A stretch of 64,000 nt of DNA, taken from Streptomyces sp. NBC_01803. Lineage in GTDB: Bacteria > Actinomycetota > Actinomycetes > Streptomycetales > Streptomycetaceae. Each line of letters opens with the position of its first letter. Within the stretch, counting starts at the first letter, position 1. The stretch lies in NCBI RefSeq assembly GCF_035917415.1, contig NZ_CP109073.1, positions 3,432,501-3,496,500 of the forward strand, in the 5' to 3' direction. This document shows positions 16,634-25,247 of the stretch, piece by piece. A model generated the notes under the pieces. It searched no databases, was not told the origin of the DNA, and saw only the letters and a program-made list of their open reading frames with translations. The position numbers were made by a program, and so were the translations under genes.

Positions 16634-17841
16634 GCGCCGGGACCCGGGCCGCGGCGCCGGAGCGGGAGGAGCCGGCCGTGCCGCCCGAGCTGCTGGACGC
16701 CGTGCGGCTGCGGCTGGCCGAGGAGGGGGCCGAGCCGACGCCGGGCCGGGTGGCGGCCGCTCTGCGCGCCCAGGGGCGGCTGATGGGCGACAGCGCCGTC
16801 CTGTCCGTGGTGCGCGCGCTGCGGTCCGAGCTGGTCGGCGCCGGGCCGTTGCAGCCGTTGCTCGCCGAGCCGGACGTCACCGACGTCCTGGTGAACGGGC
16901 CGGACGAGGTCTGGGTGGACCGCGGGCGCGGCCTGGAGCGGGCGGCGGTGCGCTTCCGTGACGCCGCGGCCATCCGTCGGCTCGCTCAGCGGCTCGCCGG
17001 GGCGGCGGGCCGCCGCCTGGACGACGCCAGCCCCTGGGCCGACGTCCGGCTCCCCGACGGCACGCGGATGCACGCCGTGCTGCCGCCCGTGGTCGTCGGC
17101 TCGCCCTGCCTGTCGCTGCGCGTGCTCCGCGCGCGGGCCTTCACCCTGGCGGAGCTGAGCGAGGCCGGCACCATCCCGCCCGGCGGGGAGCGGTTGCTGC
17201 GGTCGCTGCTCACGGCCCGGCTCTCGTTCCTGATCAGCGGCGGCACCGGCTCCGGCAAGAGCACCCTGCTGGCCGCCCTGCTCGGCCTGGTCGAGCCGGG
17301 GGAGCGGATCGTGCTGGTGGAGGACTCGGCCGAGCTGCGGCCCGCCCACCCCCACGTGGTGCGGCTGGAGACCCGGCCGGCCAACCAGGAGGGCGCGGGC
17401 CGGGTCACGCTGCGGGACCTGGTCCGCCAGGCCCTGCGGATGCGTCCGGACCGGCTGGTGGTGGGCGAGTGCCGGGGACCCGAGGTGCTGGACCTGCTCG
17501 GCGCCCTCAACACCGGCCACGAGGGCGGCTGCGGCACCCTGCACGCCAACGCCGCCGCCGATGTCCCGGCGCGGCTCGAAGCGCTCGGCAGCGCGGCCGG
17601 GCTGGCCAGGGTCGCCCTGCACAGCCAGCTCGAAGCGGCGCTCTCCGTGGTGCTGCACCTGGGGCGGGACCGCGCCACGGGACGGCGCAGGATCGCCGAG
17701 GTGCACGTTCTGGGGCGGGACGGCTCCGGCCTGGTCCGCACTGTCCCCGCCGCCCGCTGGGAGCCCGGGGGATTCGCCCAGGGGCCCGGCTGGGACCGGC
17801 TGGCCCGGCTGTGCGCCCGGGGCGGCGGGTGTGCGCTGTGA
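16630..17841 (+). CDS. tadA: TadA secretion/pilus ATPase
   Basis: A 403-residue hexameric type II/IV-secretion ATPase of the TadA/CpaF group. Walker A is GGTGSGKST with Lys210; the Asp box EDSAELRP, Walker B region RLVVGECRGPE and the His box CGTLHANAA are all present. It powers assembly of the Flp/Tad-like fibre with TadB and TadC. GTG 16630 and the stop at 17841 overlap the neighbouring genes by 4 bases each, giving a tightly coupled operon. Confidence 0.93.
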   Translation: MSAGTRAAAPEREEPAVPPELLDAVRLRLAEEGAEPTPGRVAAALRAQGRLMGDSAVLSVVRALRSELVGAGPLQPLLAEPDVTDVLVNGPDEVWVDRGRGLERAAVRFRDAAAIRRLAQRLAGAAGRRLDDASPWADVRLPDGTRMHAVLPPVVVGSPCLSLRVLRARAFTLAELSEAGTIPPGGERLLRSLLTARLSFLISGGTGSGKSTLLAALLGLVEPGERIVLVEDSAELRPAHPHVVRLETRPANQEGAGRVTLRDLVRQALRMRPDRLVVGECRGPEVLDLLGALNTGHEGGCGTLHANAAADVPARLEALGSAAGLARVALHSQLEAALSVVLHLGRDRATGRRRIAEVHVLGRDGSGLVRTVPAARWEPGGFAQGPGWDRLARLCARGGGCAL

Positions 17842-18695
17842 CCGGGCAGATCACGCAGTTCGCGGCGGCCCTGTGCGCAGGCGCGGGTGCCTGGCTGCTG
17901 GCGGACGGGTCGCCGTGGCGGCGCCGGTCCCGGCTGCTGCCCGTCGGCGCCGCCGGAGCCGCGCCGTCCGCTCGTCGTCGCCGTCCGATGACGCGCCCGC
18001 CGGACGCCGCCACGGTGCGCGTCGTGCTGGGCTGTCTGGCGGTCGGCGGGCTGCTGGCCCTGTGGGGGCGTTCTGCCTTGCCGCTGGCGGCCGCCTTGCT
18101 GGCCGCGCCGTTGGTCGCGCGGTGGTGGCGGGGCTGTCTGGCGCGGCGCGCCGCCGACCAGCGGCGGGACGCGGTGATCGCCCTCTGCGCCTCGCTGGCC
18201 GGGGAGGTGCGGGCGGGCCGACCGCCGGGGAAGGCGCTGGCCGACGTGGGCACGGGCGGTCTCGGCGTGCCCGGTGGCGCGGTGCTGGCCGCGGCGCGGT
18301 ACGGCGGGGATGTGCCGTCGGCGTTGCGGGCGGCGTCGGAGCGGCCCGGGGCCGAGGGGCTGCGCGGACTGGCCGCCTGCTGGGCGGTGGCCGTGGACGG
18401 CGGCGCCTCGCTCGCCTCGGGGCTGGAGCGGGTGGCGGGGGCGCTGCGCGCCGAGCGCGACCAGCAGGAGGAGCTGCGGGCGCAGTTGGCGGGACCGAGG
18501 GCGACGGCGCTGGTGCTCGCGGCGCTGCCGCTGTTCGGGCTGGCGCTGGGCGCCACGATGGGTGTGGAGCCGCTGCGGGTGCTGTTCGGCACCCCGGCCG
18601 GGCTGGGCTGTCTGCTGGTCGGGGCGCTGCTGGAGTGGGCGGGGGTGGCCTGGGTGCGGGCCATCGTCCGGTCTGCGGAGCGGGGGGCGGCATGA
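17838..18695 (+). CDS. tadB: TadB inner-membrane assembly protein
   Basis: A 285-residue polytopic protein of the GspF/TadB family. Hydrophobic helices lie near residues 5-20, 58-95, 220-245 and 250-270, with a cytoplasmic helical domain between (GEVRAGRPPGKALADV, then the YGGDVPSAL segment). It is the platform on which TadA acts. Both ends overlap their neighbours by 4 bases. Confidence 0.88.
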   Translation: MTGQITQFAAALCAGAGAWLLADGSPWRRRSRLLPVGAAGAAPSARRRRPMTRPPDAATVRVVLGCLAVGGLLALWGRSALPLAAALLAAPLVARWWRGCLARRAADQRRDAVIALCASLAGEVRAGRPPGKALADVGTGGLGVPGGAVLAAARYGGDVPSALRAASERPGAEGLRGLAACWAVAVDGGASLASGLERVAGALRAERDQQEELRAQLAGPRATALVLAALPLFGLALGATMGVEPLRVLFGTPAGLGCLLVGALLEWAGVAWVRAIVRSAERGAA

Positions 18696-19282
18696 CGGCG
18701 GCTCTGGCTCTGCTGGCGTTGGCCTGGTGGGCCGTCCGGGGCGGCCGGGGCGGCCGGCCGCCCCGGGGCGGGCTCCGGGTCCCGGGCGGCAGGCGCCGCC
18801 GCCTCGCGCGGTCGCTCGTCGCCCGGGCCCGGCGGCGCCCGCGCGAGCCGGACGATCCGCGGCTTCCGTTGGCGACGGAGCTGCTGGCCGCCTGTCTCGC
18901 GGCGGGCGCCACGCCGGGCACAGCGGCGGATGCGGTTGGGGCGTCGCTCGGCGGCCCGGTTGGCGAGCGTCTGCGCCGGGCCGCCACCGAGCTGCGGCTC
19001 GGCGGCGAGCCGGCCGTCGTGTGGGCCAGGTTCGGCCGCCTGCCGGGCGCCGCGACGCTGGCCCGCCGCCTGGAGCTCGCCGGCACCAGCGGAGCGCCCG
19101 CGGTCGCGGCGGTGGCCGCCGAGGCCGCCGAGTGCCGGGCCCGCCGCCGCCGGGCCGCCCAGACCCGCGCCAGACGGGCGAGTGTCCTGGTCACGGGGCC
19201 GCTGGGGCTGTGCTTCCTGCCCGCGTTCCTGCTGATCGGCGTCGCCCCGGTGGTGATCGGCCTGGCGGCGGAGCTGCTGTGA
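18692..19282 (+). CDS. tadC: TadC-like inner-membrane assembly protein
   Basis: A 196-residue GspF-domain protein starting at the ATGA overlap with tadB. The LATELLAACLAAGATPG segment followed by ELRLGGEPAVVWARF is the typical cytoplasmic T2SSF helical bundle, with a C-terminal membrane helix. It is shorter than proteobacterial TadC but usual for actinobacteria. It pairs with TadB in the platform. The long antisense frames here are shadows. Confidence 0.85.
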   Translation: MTAALALLALAWWAVRGGRGGRPPRGGLRVPGGRRRRLARSLVARARRRPREPDDPRLPLATELLAACLAAGATPGTAADAVGASLGGPVGERLRRAATELRLGGEPAVVWARFGRLPGAATLARRLELAGTSGAPAVAAVAAEAAECRARRRRAAQTRARRASVLVTGPLGLCFLPAFLLIGVAPVVIGLAAELL

Positions 19283-19380
19283 CCCGTCCGCCCCCGGCGC
19301 TCGGACGCCCGTCCGTCAACCCACCGGCCCCGGCAATCCCTCGATTCACCCAATTCGTCAACCCCATCAATGCGTCAAAG

Positions 19381-19411
19381 AACGTCATCAATGTCATCAA
19401 CGTCATCAACG
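19381..19411. repeat. Tandem 9-base repeats before the pilin-like gene
   Basis: AACGTCATC is present about 3.4 times in a row (one T-for-C change), with looser CGTCA/CATCAA copies from 19356. It lies 20 bases before the start of the DUF4244 gene in an unusually A+T-rich patch between tadC and the pilin genes. Confidence 0.75.
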
Positions 19412-19429
19412 CGCACGGGAGGTCCGGCC

Positions 19430-19624
19430 ATGTGGCCAGTCACACGTTCGATCAAGCTGTCGCCCCGGTGGCGGCGGGACGCCGGAATGTCCACCGCGGA
19501 GTACGCCGTCGGCACTCTCGCGGCAGCCGCTCTCGCCGCCGTCCTGTATCAGGTCGTCACCTCGGGGGCGGTGACCGATGCCCTCCAGCAGGTGGTGGAG
19601 CGGGCGCTCAACACTCAGCCGTGA
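19430..19624 (+). CDS. DUF4244 Flp-pilin-like protein
   Basis: A 64-residue protein: a basic leader ending RRDAG, then MSTAEYAVGTLAAAALAAVLYQVV, a single hydrophobic helix of the Flp/TadE pilin type with the conserved Glu at position 5 after the leader Gly. This is the DUF4244 family, taken as the major subunit of the actinobacterial Tad fibre. ATG 19430 is chosen because GGGAGG lies 8 bases upstream. Confidence 0.87.
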   Translation: MWPVTRSIKLSPRWRRDAGMSTAEYAVGTLAAAALAAVLYQVVTSGAVTDALQQVVERALNTQP

Positions 19625-19961
19625 CTGTGCCCCGGACGGCGGCTATGTCACGGCGGAGAGCGCGGTGGTCATTCCCTCGCTCGTCCTGCTGCTGGGGATG
19701 CTGCTGTGGAGCCTGGGCGCCGTCGGCGCCCAGATCCGGTGCGGTGACGCCGCGCGGGCGGGGGCCCGCGCGGCGGCCCGTGGGGAGGACCCCGCCGCCG
19801 TCACGGGCGTGGCGCGCGCCGCGGCCCCGGAGAACGCGGAGGTGCGGGTGGCGCGCGAAGGCGAGATCTACCGAGTGTCCGTCGAGGCCAGAACGCTGGG
19901 CCCCGGCCCGCTGGCCGTGCCGGTCTCCGGGGAGGCGGTGGCCCATGCCGAGCCGGGGTGA
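19578..19961 (+). CDS. TadE-like minor pilin
   Basis: A single hydrophobic helix (VTAESAVVIPSLVLLLGMLLWSLG) with the pilin Glu, followed by a short extracellular part (GDAARAGARAAARGED), typical of TadE. The start is uncertain: the only canonical codon before the pilin helix is ATG 19578, which overlaps the upstream pilin gene by 47 bases, while the conserved part begins near DGGYVTAES at about 19638. The stop overlaps the next start (19945). Confidence 0.78.
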   Translation: MPSSRWWSGRSTLSRDCAPDGGYVTAESAVVIPSLVLLLGMLLWSLGAVGAQIRCGDAARAGARAAARGEDPAAVTGVARAAAPENAEVRVAREGEIYRVSVEARTLGPGPLAVPVSGEAVAHAEPG

Positions 19962-20301
19962 CCTCGGCGACCGAGGGTCCGCCACGGTGTGGGCCGCCGC
20001 GAGCGCCACACTGCTGTGCCTGGTGTTCGCCGCCGTCCTGGCCCTCGGCCAGGTGACCGCCGCCCGGCAGCGGGCGGCCGGGGCCGCCGACCTGGCGGCG
20101 CTGGCCGCCGCGGACAGGGCGCTCGCCGGGGCGGAGACGGCGTGCGGGCTGGCCCGGCGGGTGGCCGAGGCCCAGGGCGCCCTCCTGACGCGCTGTCACG
20201 TGGGCGGCGAGATCGCGGATCTGACCGCCGAGGCCAGGGCCGGACCGTACGCGGTCCGGGCGAGGGCCCGGGCCGGGCCTAGTGACGCAGCAGTTCCGTG
20301 A
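19945..20301 (+). CDS. TadE/TadG-like secreted protein
   Basis: A 118-residue protein: GDRGSATVWAAASATLLCLVFAAVLALGQ is a pilin-like N-terminal helix, then RQRAAGAADLAALAAADRAL, the hallmark segment of the actinobacterial TadE/G-like family once mislabelled helicase/secretion neighbourhood proteins. It ends the pilus operon. Its last 23 bases overlap the 3' end of the helicase gene on the opposite strand. Confidence 0.8.
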   Translation: MPSRGDLGDRGSATVWAAASATLLCLVFAAVLALGQVTAARQRAAGAADLAALAAADRALAGAETACGLARRVAEAQGALLTRCHVGGEIADLTAEARAGPYAVRARARAGPSDAAVP

Positions 20302-22660
20302 GCAGGCGGATGGCACCGGCCTTGTGCAGCGGATCGTTGCCATTGCCGCACTTGGGTGACTGGATGCACGACGGGCAGCCGCTCGCGCACTCGCAGGCCG
20401 CGATCGCGTCCCGGGTCGCGGCCAGCCACCGCCGTGCCGTGTGGAAGGCCCGCTCGGCGAAGCCCGCGCCGCCGGGATGGCCGTCGTGGACGAACACCGT
20501 GGGCAGCAGCGTGTCGGGGTGCAGCGCGGTGGACACCCCGCCGATGTCCCAGCGGTCGCAGGTGGCGAACAGCGGCAGCATGCCGATGGAGGCGTGCTCC
20601 GCCGCGTGCAGGGACCCCGGCAGGATCTCCGGGCCGATCCGGGCGGCGTCCAGCTGATCCTCCGTGACCGTCCACCACACCGCCCGGGTGCGCAGCGTGC
20701 GGGCGGGCAGATCCAGCCGGGTCTCGCCCAGGACCTCGCCGGTCAGCAGCCGGCGCCGCAGATAGGAGACGACCTGATGGGTGACCTCGACCGAGCCGAA
20801 GTACAGCCGCGCCGCCCCCCAGGGCACCTCGGTGTCGGTCTCCAGCACGGAGATGTCAGTGACCTCGCGGGCCGAGGTCGACCATGGCGGGCTGGCCTCC
20901 TCGACCAGAGCCACCGACTCCCGGAGGTCCAGCTCCCGGACGACGTAGGTGAGGCCCTGGTGCAGGTGGACCGCGCCCTCGTGGACCGAGGTGTGCGCGG
21001 CGGCGGCGTCCACCGTGCCGAGCAGCCGCCCGGTGCCGTCCTCCACGACGCGCACCTGCTCGCCGCCTTCCCCCCGGATGCCGACCATGTCGGCGGGCCG
21101 CTCCCGCCGGGTCCAGTACCAGGACGCGCCCCGGCGGCGGAGCAGCGCGCGCTCGGTCAGCTTGGGCAGCAGCTCGGCCGCGGCCGGGTCGAACAGCGCC
21201 CTCTCGCCCGCGAACTCGGCCTCCGTAAGCGGCAGCTCGGCGGCCGCCGCGCACAGGTGCGGGGCCAGCACGTAGGGATTGCCCGGGTCAAGTACGGTCG
21301 TCTCGACCGGCTGTTGGAACAGCGCTTCGGGGTGGTGCACCAGATAGGTGTCGAGCGGGTCGTCCCTGGCCACCAGCACGGCCAGCGCACCCTGCCGCCG
21401 CCGCCCGGCGCGGCCCGCCTGCTGCCACAGCGAGGCCCGGGTGCCCGGATAGCCGGCCAGCAGCACGGCGTCGAGCCCGGCGATGTCCACGCCCAGTTCC
21501 AGCGCGGTGGTGGCGGCCAGGCCCAGCAGCTCGCCCTCGTGCAGCGCGCGCTCCAGCGCGCGGCGCTCCTCCGGCAGATAGCCGCCCCGGTAGGCGGCCA
21601 CCCGCCGCCGGTCGGCCGCGTCGAGGCGCTCCTGGGCGATCAGCGAGATCAGCTCCGCGCCGCGCCGGGAGCGGACGAAGGCGACCGTGCGCACCCCCCG
21701 GGAGACGAGGTCGGTGAGCAGTTCGGCGGTCTCGGCGGTCGCGGTGCGGCGGACGGGCGCGCCCCGCTCGCCCACGGCCTCGGTCAGCGGCGGCTCCCAC
21801 AGGGCGAAGACCAGCTCGCCGCGGGGCGAGGCGTCCTCGGTCACCGCCGCGACCGGCAGCCCGGTCAGCCGGGACGCCGTCGTGCCGGGGTCGGCCGTGG
21901 TGGCCGAGGCGAGCAGGAACACCGGCTCGGCCCCGTAGTGGGCGCAGACACGCCGGAGCCGGCGCAGCACCTGGGCGACATGCGAGCCGAAGACGCCCCG
22001 GTAGACGTGGCACTCGTCGACGATCACGTAACGCAGCGCCCGCAGGAAGGAGGACCAGCGCCGGTGGCCGGGCAACAGGCCGCGGTGGAGCATGTCGGGG
22101 TTGGTGAGCAGGAGGTTCGCGTGCTCCCGCGCCCAGGTCCGTTCCTCGGACGCGGTGTCGCCGTCGAAGGCCGCCGGCCGGACGGCGGTGCCGAGGGGGG
22201 CGGCCAGTATGCGGACCGCGCGGAGCTGGTCGGCGCCCAGCGCCTTGGTCGGCGCCAGATACAGCGCGGTGGCGCCACGCCGTCCCCGGGCCGGGTGGCC
22301 GTCGAGCAGGGTGCTGAGCACCGGCACCTGGTAGGCGAGGGACTTCCCGGAGGCGGTGCCCGTGGAGATCACGACGGATTCGCCGCGCAGGGCGTGCTCG
22401 ATCGTGCGAGCCTGGTGTGCCCAGGGTCGTTCGATGCCGGTGGCCCGGACGGCGCCGATCACCTCGGGGCGTATTCGGTCCGGCCAGGGCGCATGGCGGC
22501 CGGGACGCGCGGGAAGCTGCTCCATGTGGGTGAGCCGTGCGGCGCGCTCCGATCGTGTGCGCAGGAGTTCGAGCACCTCCCGGGGTGACGGGCGGTGCGC
22601 CTCGGTGTCGCCCGCTTCGTGCGGCCGGTGGGTGTCGGGCATCGGCATCGAGTCTGTCAC
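20279..22660 (-). CDS. MrfA-type DEAD/DEAH-box helicase (DUF1998)
   Basis: A 793-residue superfamily-2 helicase. Walker A is STGTASGKSLAYQ, motif II is VDECHVY (a DECH variant), motif III LLASATT and motif VI QQAGRAGRRRQG. The C-terminal DUF1998-like domain ends in a four-cysteine zinc site (CECASGCPSC, then CG). This fits MrfA-like 3'-5' helicases linked to repair of mitomycin lesions and the widespread actinobacterial helicase next to bldG. GTG 22660 is chosen because codons upstream of it include rare TTA leucines and look non-coding, being the shared promoter with bldG. A start up to 22762 would add 34 residues. Confidence 0.85.
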   Translation of the reverse strand: MTDSMPMPDTHRPHEAGDTEAHRPSPREVLELLRTRSERAARLTHMEQLPARPGRHAPWPDRIRPEVIGAVRATGIERPWAHQARTIEHALRGESVVISTGTASGKSLAYQVPVLSTLLDGHPARGRRGATALYLAPTKALGADQLRAVRILAAPLGTAVRPAAFDGDTASEERTWAREHANLLLTNPDMLHRGLLPGHRRWSSFLRALRYVIVDECHVYRGVFGSHVAQVLRRLRRVCAHYGAEPVFLLASATTADPGTTASRLTGLPVAAVTEDASPRGELVFALWEPPLTEAVGERGAPVRRTATAETAELLTDLVSRGVRTVAFVRSRRGAELISLIAQERLDAADRRRVAAYRGGYLPEERRALERALHEGELLGLAATTALELGVDIAGLDAVLLAGYPGTRASLWQQAGRAGRRRQGALAVLVARDDPLDTYLVHHPEALFQQPVETTVLDPGNPYVLAPHLCAAAAELPLTEAEFAGERALFDPAAAELLPKLTERALLRRRGASWYWTRRERPADMVGIRGEGGEQVRVVEDGTGRLLGTVDAAAAHTSVHEGAVHLHQGLTYVVRELDLRESVALVEEASPPWSTSAREVTDISVLETDTEVPWGAARLYFGSVEVTHQVVSYLRRRLLTGEVLGETRLDLPARTLRTRAVWWTVTEDQLDAARIGPEILPGSLHAAEHASIGMLPLFATCDRWDIGGVSTALHPDTLLPTVFVHDGHPGGAGFAERAFHTARRWLAATRDAIAACECASGCPSCIQSPKCGNGNDPLHKAGAIRLLTELLRH

Positions 22661-22777
22661 TGGTCCGACGGACAATGGCTGTAAGACGTCGTCCTGGGCA
22701 GGCGGTAAGTGGTTGAATGCCCTGGCGGCTGCCGATCCATGGGGGGCGACCGCTCGATGCAAGGTGCTGGAGGATCC

Positions 22778-23119
22778 GTGGACCTGTCCCTGTCAACCCG
22801 AACCGTTGGCGACCGTACGGTCGTGGAGGTAGGCGGCGAGATTGACGTATACACCGCGCCCAAGCTGCGCGAACAGTTGGTGGAGTTGGTCAATGACGGC
22901 AACCATCACCTCGTGGTGGACATGGAGCGCGTCGACTTCCTCGACTCCACCGGGCTTGGTGTGCTGGTCGGCGGCCTGAAGCGGGTGCGTGCCCAGGAGG
23001 GCTCGTTGCGCCTGGTGTGCAACCAGGAGCGCATCCTGAAGATCTTCCGGATCACGGGCCTGACCAAGGTGTTCCCCATCCACGAGTCCGTGGACGAGGC
23101 CATCGCGGCCACCGACTGA
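22778..23119 (+). CDS. bldG: BldG anti-sigma factor antagonist
   Basis: A 113-residue STAS-domain anti-anti-sigma factor. The phosphorylated serine is Ser57 in [13 protein letters not shown], the position known in S. coelicolor BldG, whose phosphorylation state controls development and antibiotic production. GTG 22778 follows GGAGGAT. It is divergent from the helicase gene and followed 136 bases later by its anti-sigma partner, the arrangement known in Streptomyces. Confidence 0.95.
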   Translation: MDLSLSTRTVGDRTVVEVGGEIDVYTAPKLREQLVELVNDGNHHLVVDMERVDFLDSTGLGVLVGGLKRVRAQEGSLRLVCNQERILKIFRITGLTKVFPIHESVDEAIAATD

Positions 23120-23255
23120 CAAGCGCCGGGCTCGCCGAGCCGAGCCGGGCGGAAGCCAAGAGATCAACACCGCGACCGCCCCGCGCGACGGCGGCGCCGG
23201 CCCTGTCGGCACCGTGGCCCGGGGCGGTGTTTCCGCACGATCGAGGGGGATGGCC

Positions 23256-23675
23256 ATGGCCACCGTCGAACTTCGCTTCAGCGCGTCCCCGGAGCATGTG
23301 CGCACCGCCCGGCTGGTGGCCGCGGCGGTCGCCCGGCGCGCCGGAGTCGACGAGTCGGTGCTCGACGAGCTCCGGCTCGCGGTCGGCGAGGCGTGCAGCC
23401 GCGCGGTGGGCCTGCACGCTGTTCACGGACTGACCAGTCCCGTGCGCGTCGTGCTGACCGAGGGGGAGAAGGCGTTCTCCATCGAGGTCGGCGACGACGC
23501 GCCCAGCGTCGTTCCCTCGCCCCGGGACCAGTCGGCCGCCGAGGCCGCCGAGGAGAGCGACGAGCTCGGCCTGGCCGTGATCAGCGGGCTCGTCGACGAC
23601 GTCGAGGTGATCTCCGACGCCCGCGGCGGGAAGATCCGCATGACCTGGCCGACCGCGACCGCCGCCGTCTCCTGA
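23256..23675 (+). CDS. RsbW-like anti-sigma factor
   Basis: A 139-residue GHKL-type histidine-kinase-like ATPase. The N-box segment is ELRLAVGEACSRAV and the glycine segment ESDELGLAVISGLVDDVE, as in short RsbW/SpoIIAB relatives. In Streptomyces the gene following bldG encodes an anti-sigma factor that BldG binds. ATG 23256 is preferred because GAGGGGG then lies about 6 bases upstream; ATG 23250 directly abuts it. Confidence 0.85.
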   Translation: MATVELRFSASPEHVRTARLVAAAVARRAGVDESVLDELRLAVGEACSRAVGLHAVHGLTSPVRVVLTEGEKAFSIEVGDDAPSVVPSPRDQSAAEAAEESDELGLAVISGLVDDVEVISDARGGKIRMTWPTATAAVS

Positions 23676-23716
23676 CCGGCCGGCGAGAGCGCGCGGACGG
23701 CGGGCGGGACGGCGCG

Positions 23717-24475
23717 GTGGCGGCCCGCCCCGTCGCGCTGGTCACCGGCGTGGGCCGGTCGGCCGGGATCGGCGCCGCGGTGGCCGAGGGGCTGGCGGCG
23801 GGTGGCTGGGATGTGGCGTTCGGGTACTGGACTCCCTATGACCGCCGGATGCCGTGGGGCGCCGACGACGGCGCGGTCGGCGCGGTGGCGGCGCGGCTGC
23901 GCGGGCTCGGCGCCCGGTCGGCCGGGTTCGAGGCCGATCTGAGCGACCCGGAGGCGCCCGCCCGCCTCTTCGACGCCGCCGAGGAGCGGCTGGGGAGCGT
24001 CACCGCGCTGGTGCTCGGCCACTGCGAGTCCACCGACTCCGGAATCCTGGACACCACCGTGGAGAGCTTCGACCGCCACTTCGCCGTGAACGCCCGCGCG
24101 ACCTGGCTGCTGATCAGGGAGTTCGCGCTGCGCTTCACCGGCCCGCGCGGCACCGGCCGGATCGTCGCTCTGACCAGCGACCACACCGCGGGGAACCTGC
24201 CGTACGGCGCCAGCAAGGGCGCCCTGGACCGCATCACGCTGGCCGCCGCCCGGGAGCTGGCCGATCTCGGCGTGACCGCCAACGTCGTCAACCCCGGCCC
24301 CACCGACACCGGCTGGATGACCGAGGAGCTGAAGGCGGACGTGGTCCGGCGCACGCCCCTGGGCCGCCTCGGCACGCCGCGCGACTGCGCGCGCCTCGTC
24401 GCGTTCCTGTGCTCCCCGGAGGGTGGCTGGATCAACGGTCGGCTGCTGCACAGCGACGGGGGTTTCAGCGCGTGA
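23717..24475 (+). CDS. SDR-family oxidoreductase
   Basis: A 252-residue short-chain dehydrogenase. The NAD(P)-binding motif is TGVGRSAGIG, spaced as in some 3-oxoacyl-ACP reductase-like members, and the catalytic pair is Tyr163 and Lys167 in YGASKG with Ser in ALTSDH. NPGPTDTGWM and the C-terminal HSDGGFSA are typical. Substrate unknown; it may reduce an oxoacyl group. GTG 23717 has only a weak ribosome site; an in-frame GTG lies further upstream. Confidence 0.83.
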   Translation: MAARPVALVTGVGRSAGIGAAVAEGLAAGGWDVAFGYWTPYDRRMPWGADDGAVGAVAARLRGLGARSAGFEADLSDPEAPARLFDAAEERLGSVTALVLGHCESTDSGILDTTVESFDRHFAVNARATWLLIREFALRFTGPRGTGRIVALTSDHTAGNLPYGASKGALDRITLAAARELADLGVTANVVNPGPTDTGWMTEELKADVVRRTPLGRLGTPRDCARLVAFLCSPEGGWINGRLLHSDGGFSA

Positions 24476-24605
24476 CGAACGTCCCGGCAGAGCTGGTTCA
24501 GATGGGTGTAATTCAGGACAATAAGCCTGGCTGTCACTCGGAAGAGGGATGAACGGCGTGTAAGTTCCCGCCCTAGCGGTACGCAAGGACGAGGAACGGG
24601 GAACG

Positions 24606-25193
24606 GTGAACAAGAAGCTCGCGGTCACACTGTCGGGTTGCGCGACGCTGGTCGTCCTCACGCTGTCGGCGTGCGGCGGCGACGGCGGTGACGACACGGA
24701 CGAGTGGGCCAGGAACGTCTGTGAGCAGTTGCAGCCCCAGGTCGAGCGGATCGAAGCCGCCAACGCCGCCATCACCGAGGCGAGCGAGGGCAACCGTTCC
24801 GCGGAGGAAGTGCGGGAGGCCGACTCCACCGCCTTCCAGGACGTCTCCGACGCCTACGCCGCCCTCGCGGACGCGGTCGACGAGGCCGGCGACCCGCCCG
24901 TCGACAACGGCACGGAGTTGCGCGAGAACGCCGTCACCGCCCTGCGCGGCCTGTCCGACTCCTACGCCGAGCTGAAGGAGAGCATCGACGGCCTCGACAC
25001 CTCCGACCAGGGCGATTTCGCCGAGGGCCTGCGGGACATCGCCGAACAGCTCCAAGCGCTCGGCCAGAGCGGTGACGAGGCGCTGAGCGAGCTTCAGTCC
25101 GGCGAGCTCGGGGAGGCGATGAGCCGTCAGGAAGGCTGCCGCGGCCCCTCCGCCTCGGCCTCCGCGTCCCCGGAGGAGGAGAACGGCGAGTGA
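24606..25193 (+). CDS. Small helical lipoprotein
   Basis: A 195-residue lipoprotein: MKK-like basic start, hydrophobic helix and lipobox LSAC at about residue 23, then an acidic, heptad-like alpha-helical body (for example FQDVSDAYAALADAVDEAG) and a Ser/Ala/Glu tail. GTG 24606 follows GAGGAACGGGG. Relatives of this kind are common in streptomycetes and have no assigned role. Confidence 0.8.
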   Translation: MNKKLAVTLSGCATLVVLTLSACGGDGGDDTDEWARNVCEQLQPQVERIEAANAAITEASEGNRSAEEVREADSTAFQDVSDAYAALADAVDEAGDPPVDNGTELRENAVTALRGLSDSYAELKESIDGLDTSDQGDFAEGLRDIAEQLQALGQSGDEALSELQSGELGEAMSRQEGCRGPSASASASPEEENGE

Positions 25194-25247
25194 CCGGCGG
25201 GCGGCGGCCCGGACACGGGTGCCGCCCATGGCGCGGACAATGGTGAC

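Noticed and set aside
20441..22588. 715-codon plus-strand frame opposite the helicase
   Set aside because: It is the antisense shadow of a gene with full helicase motifs; its composition is repetitive and no domain is seen.
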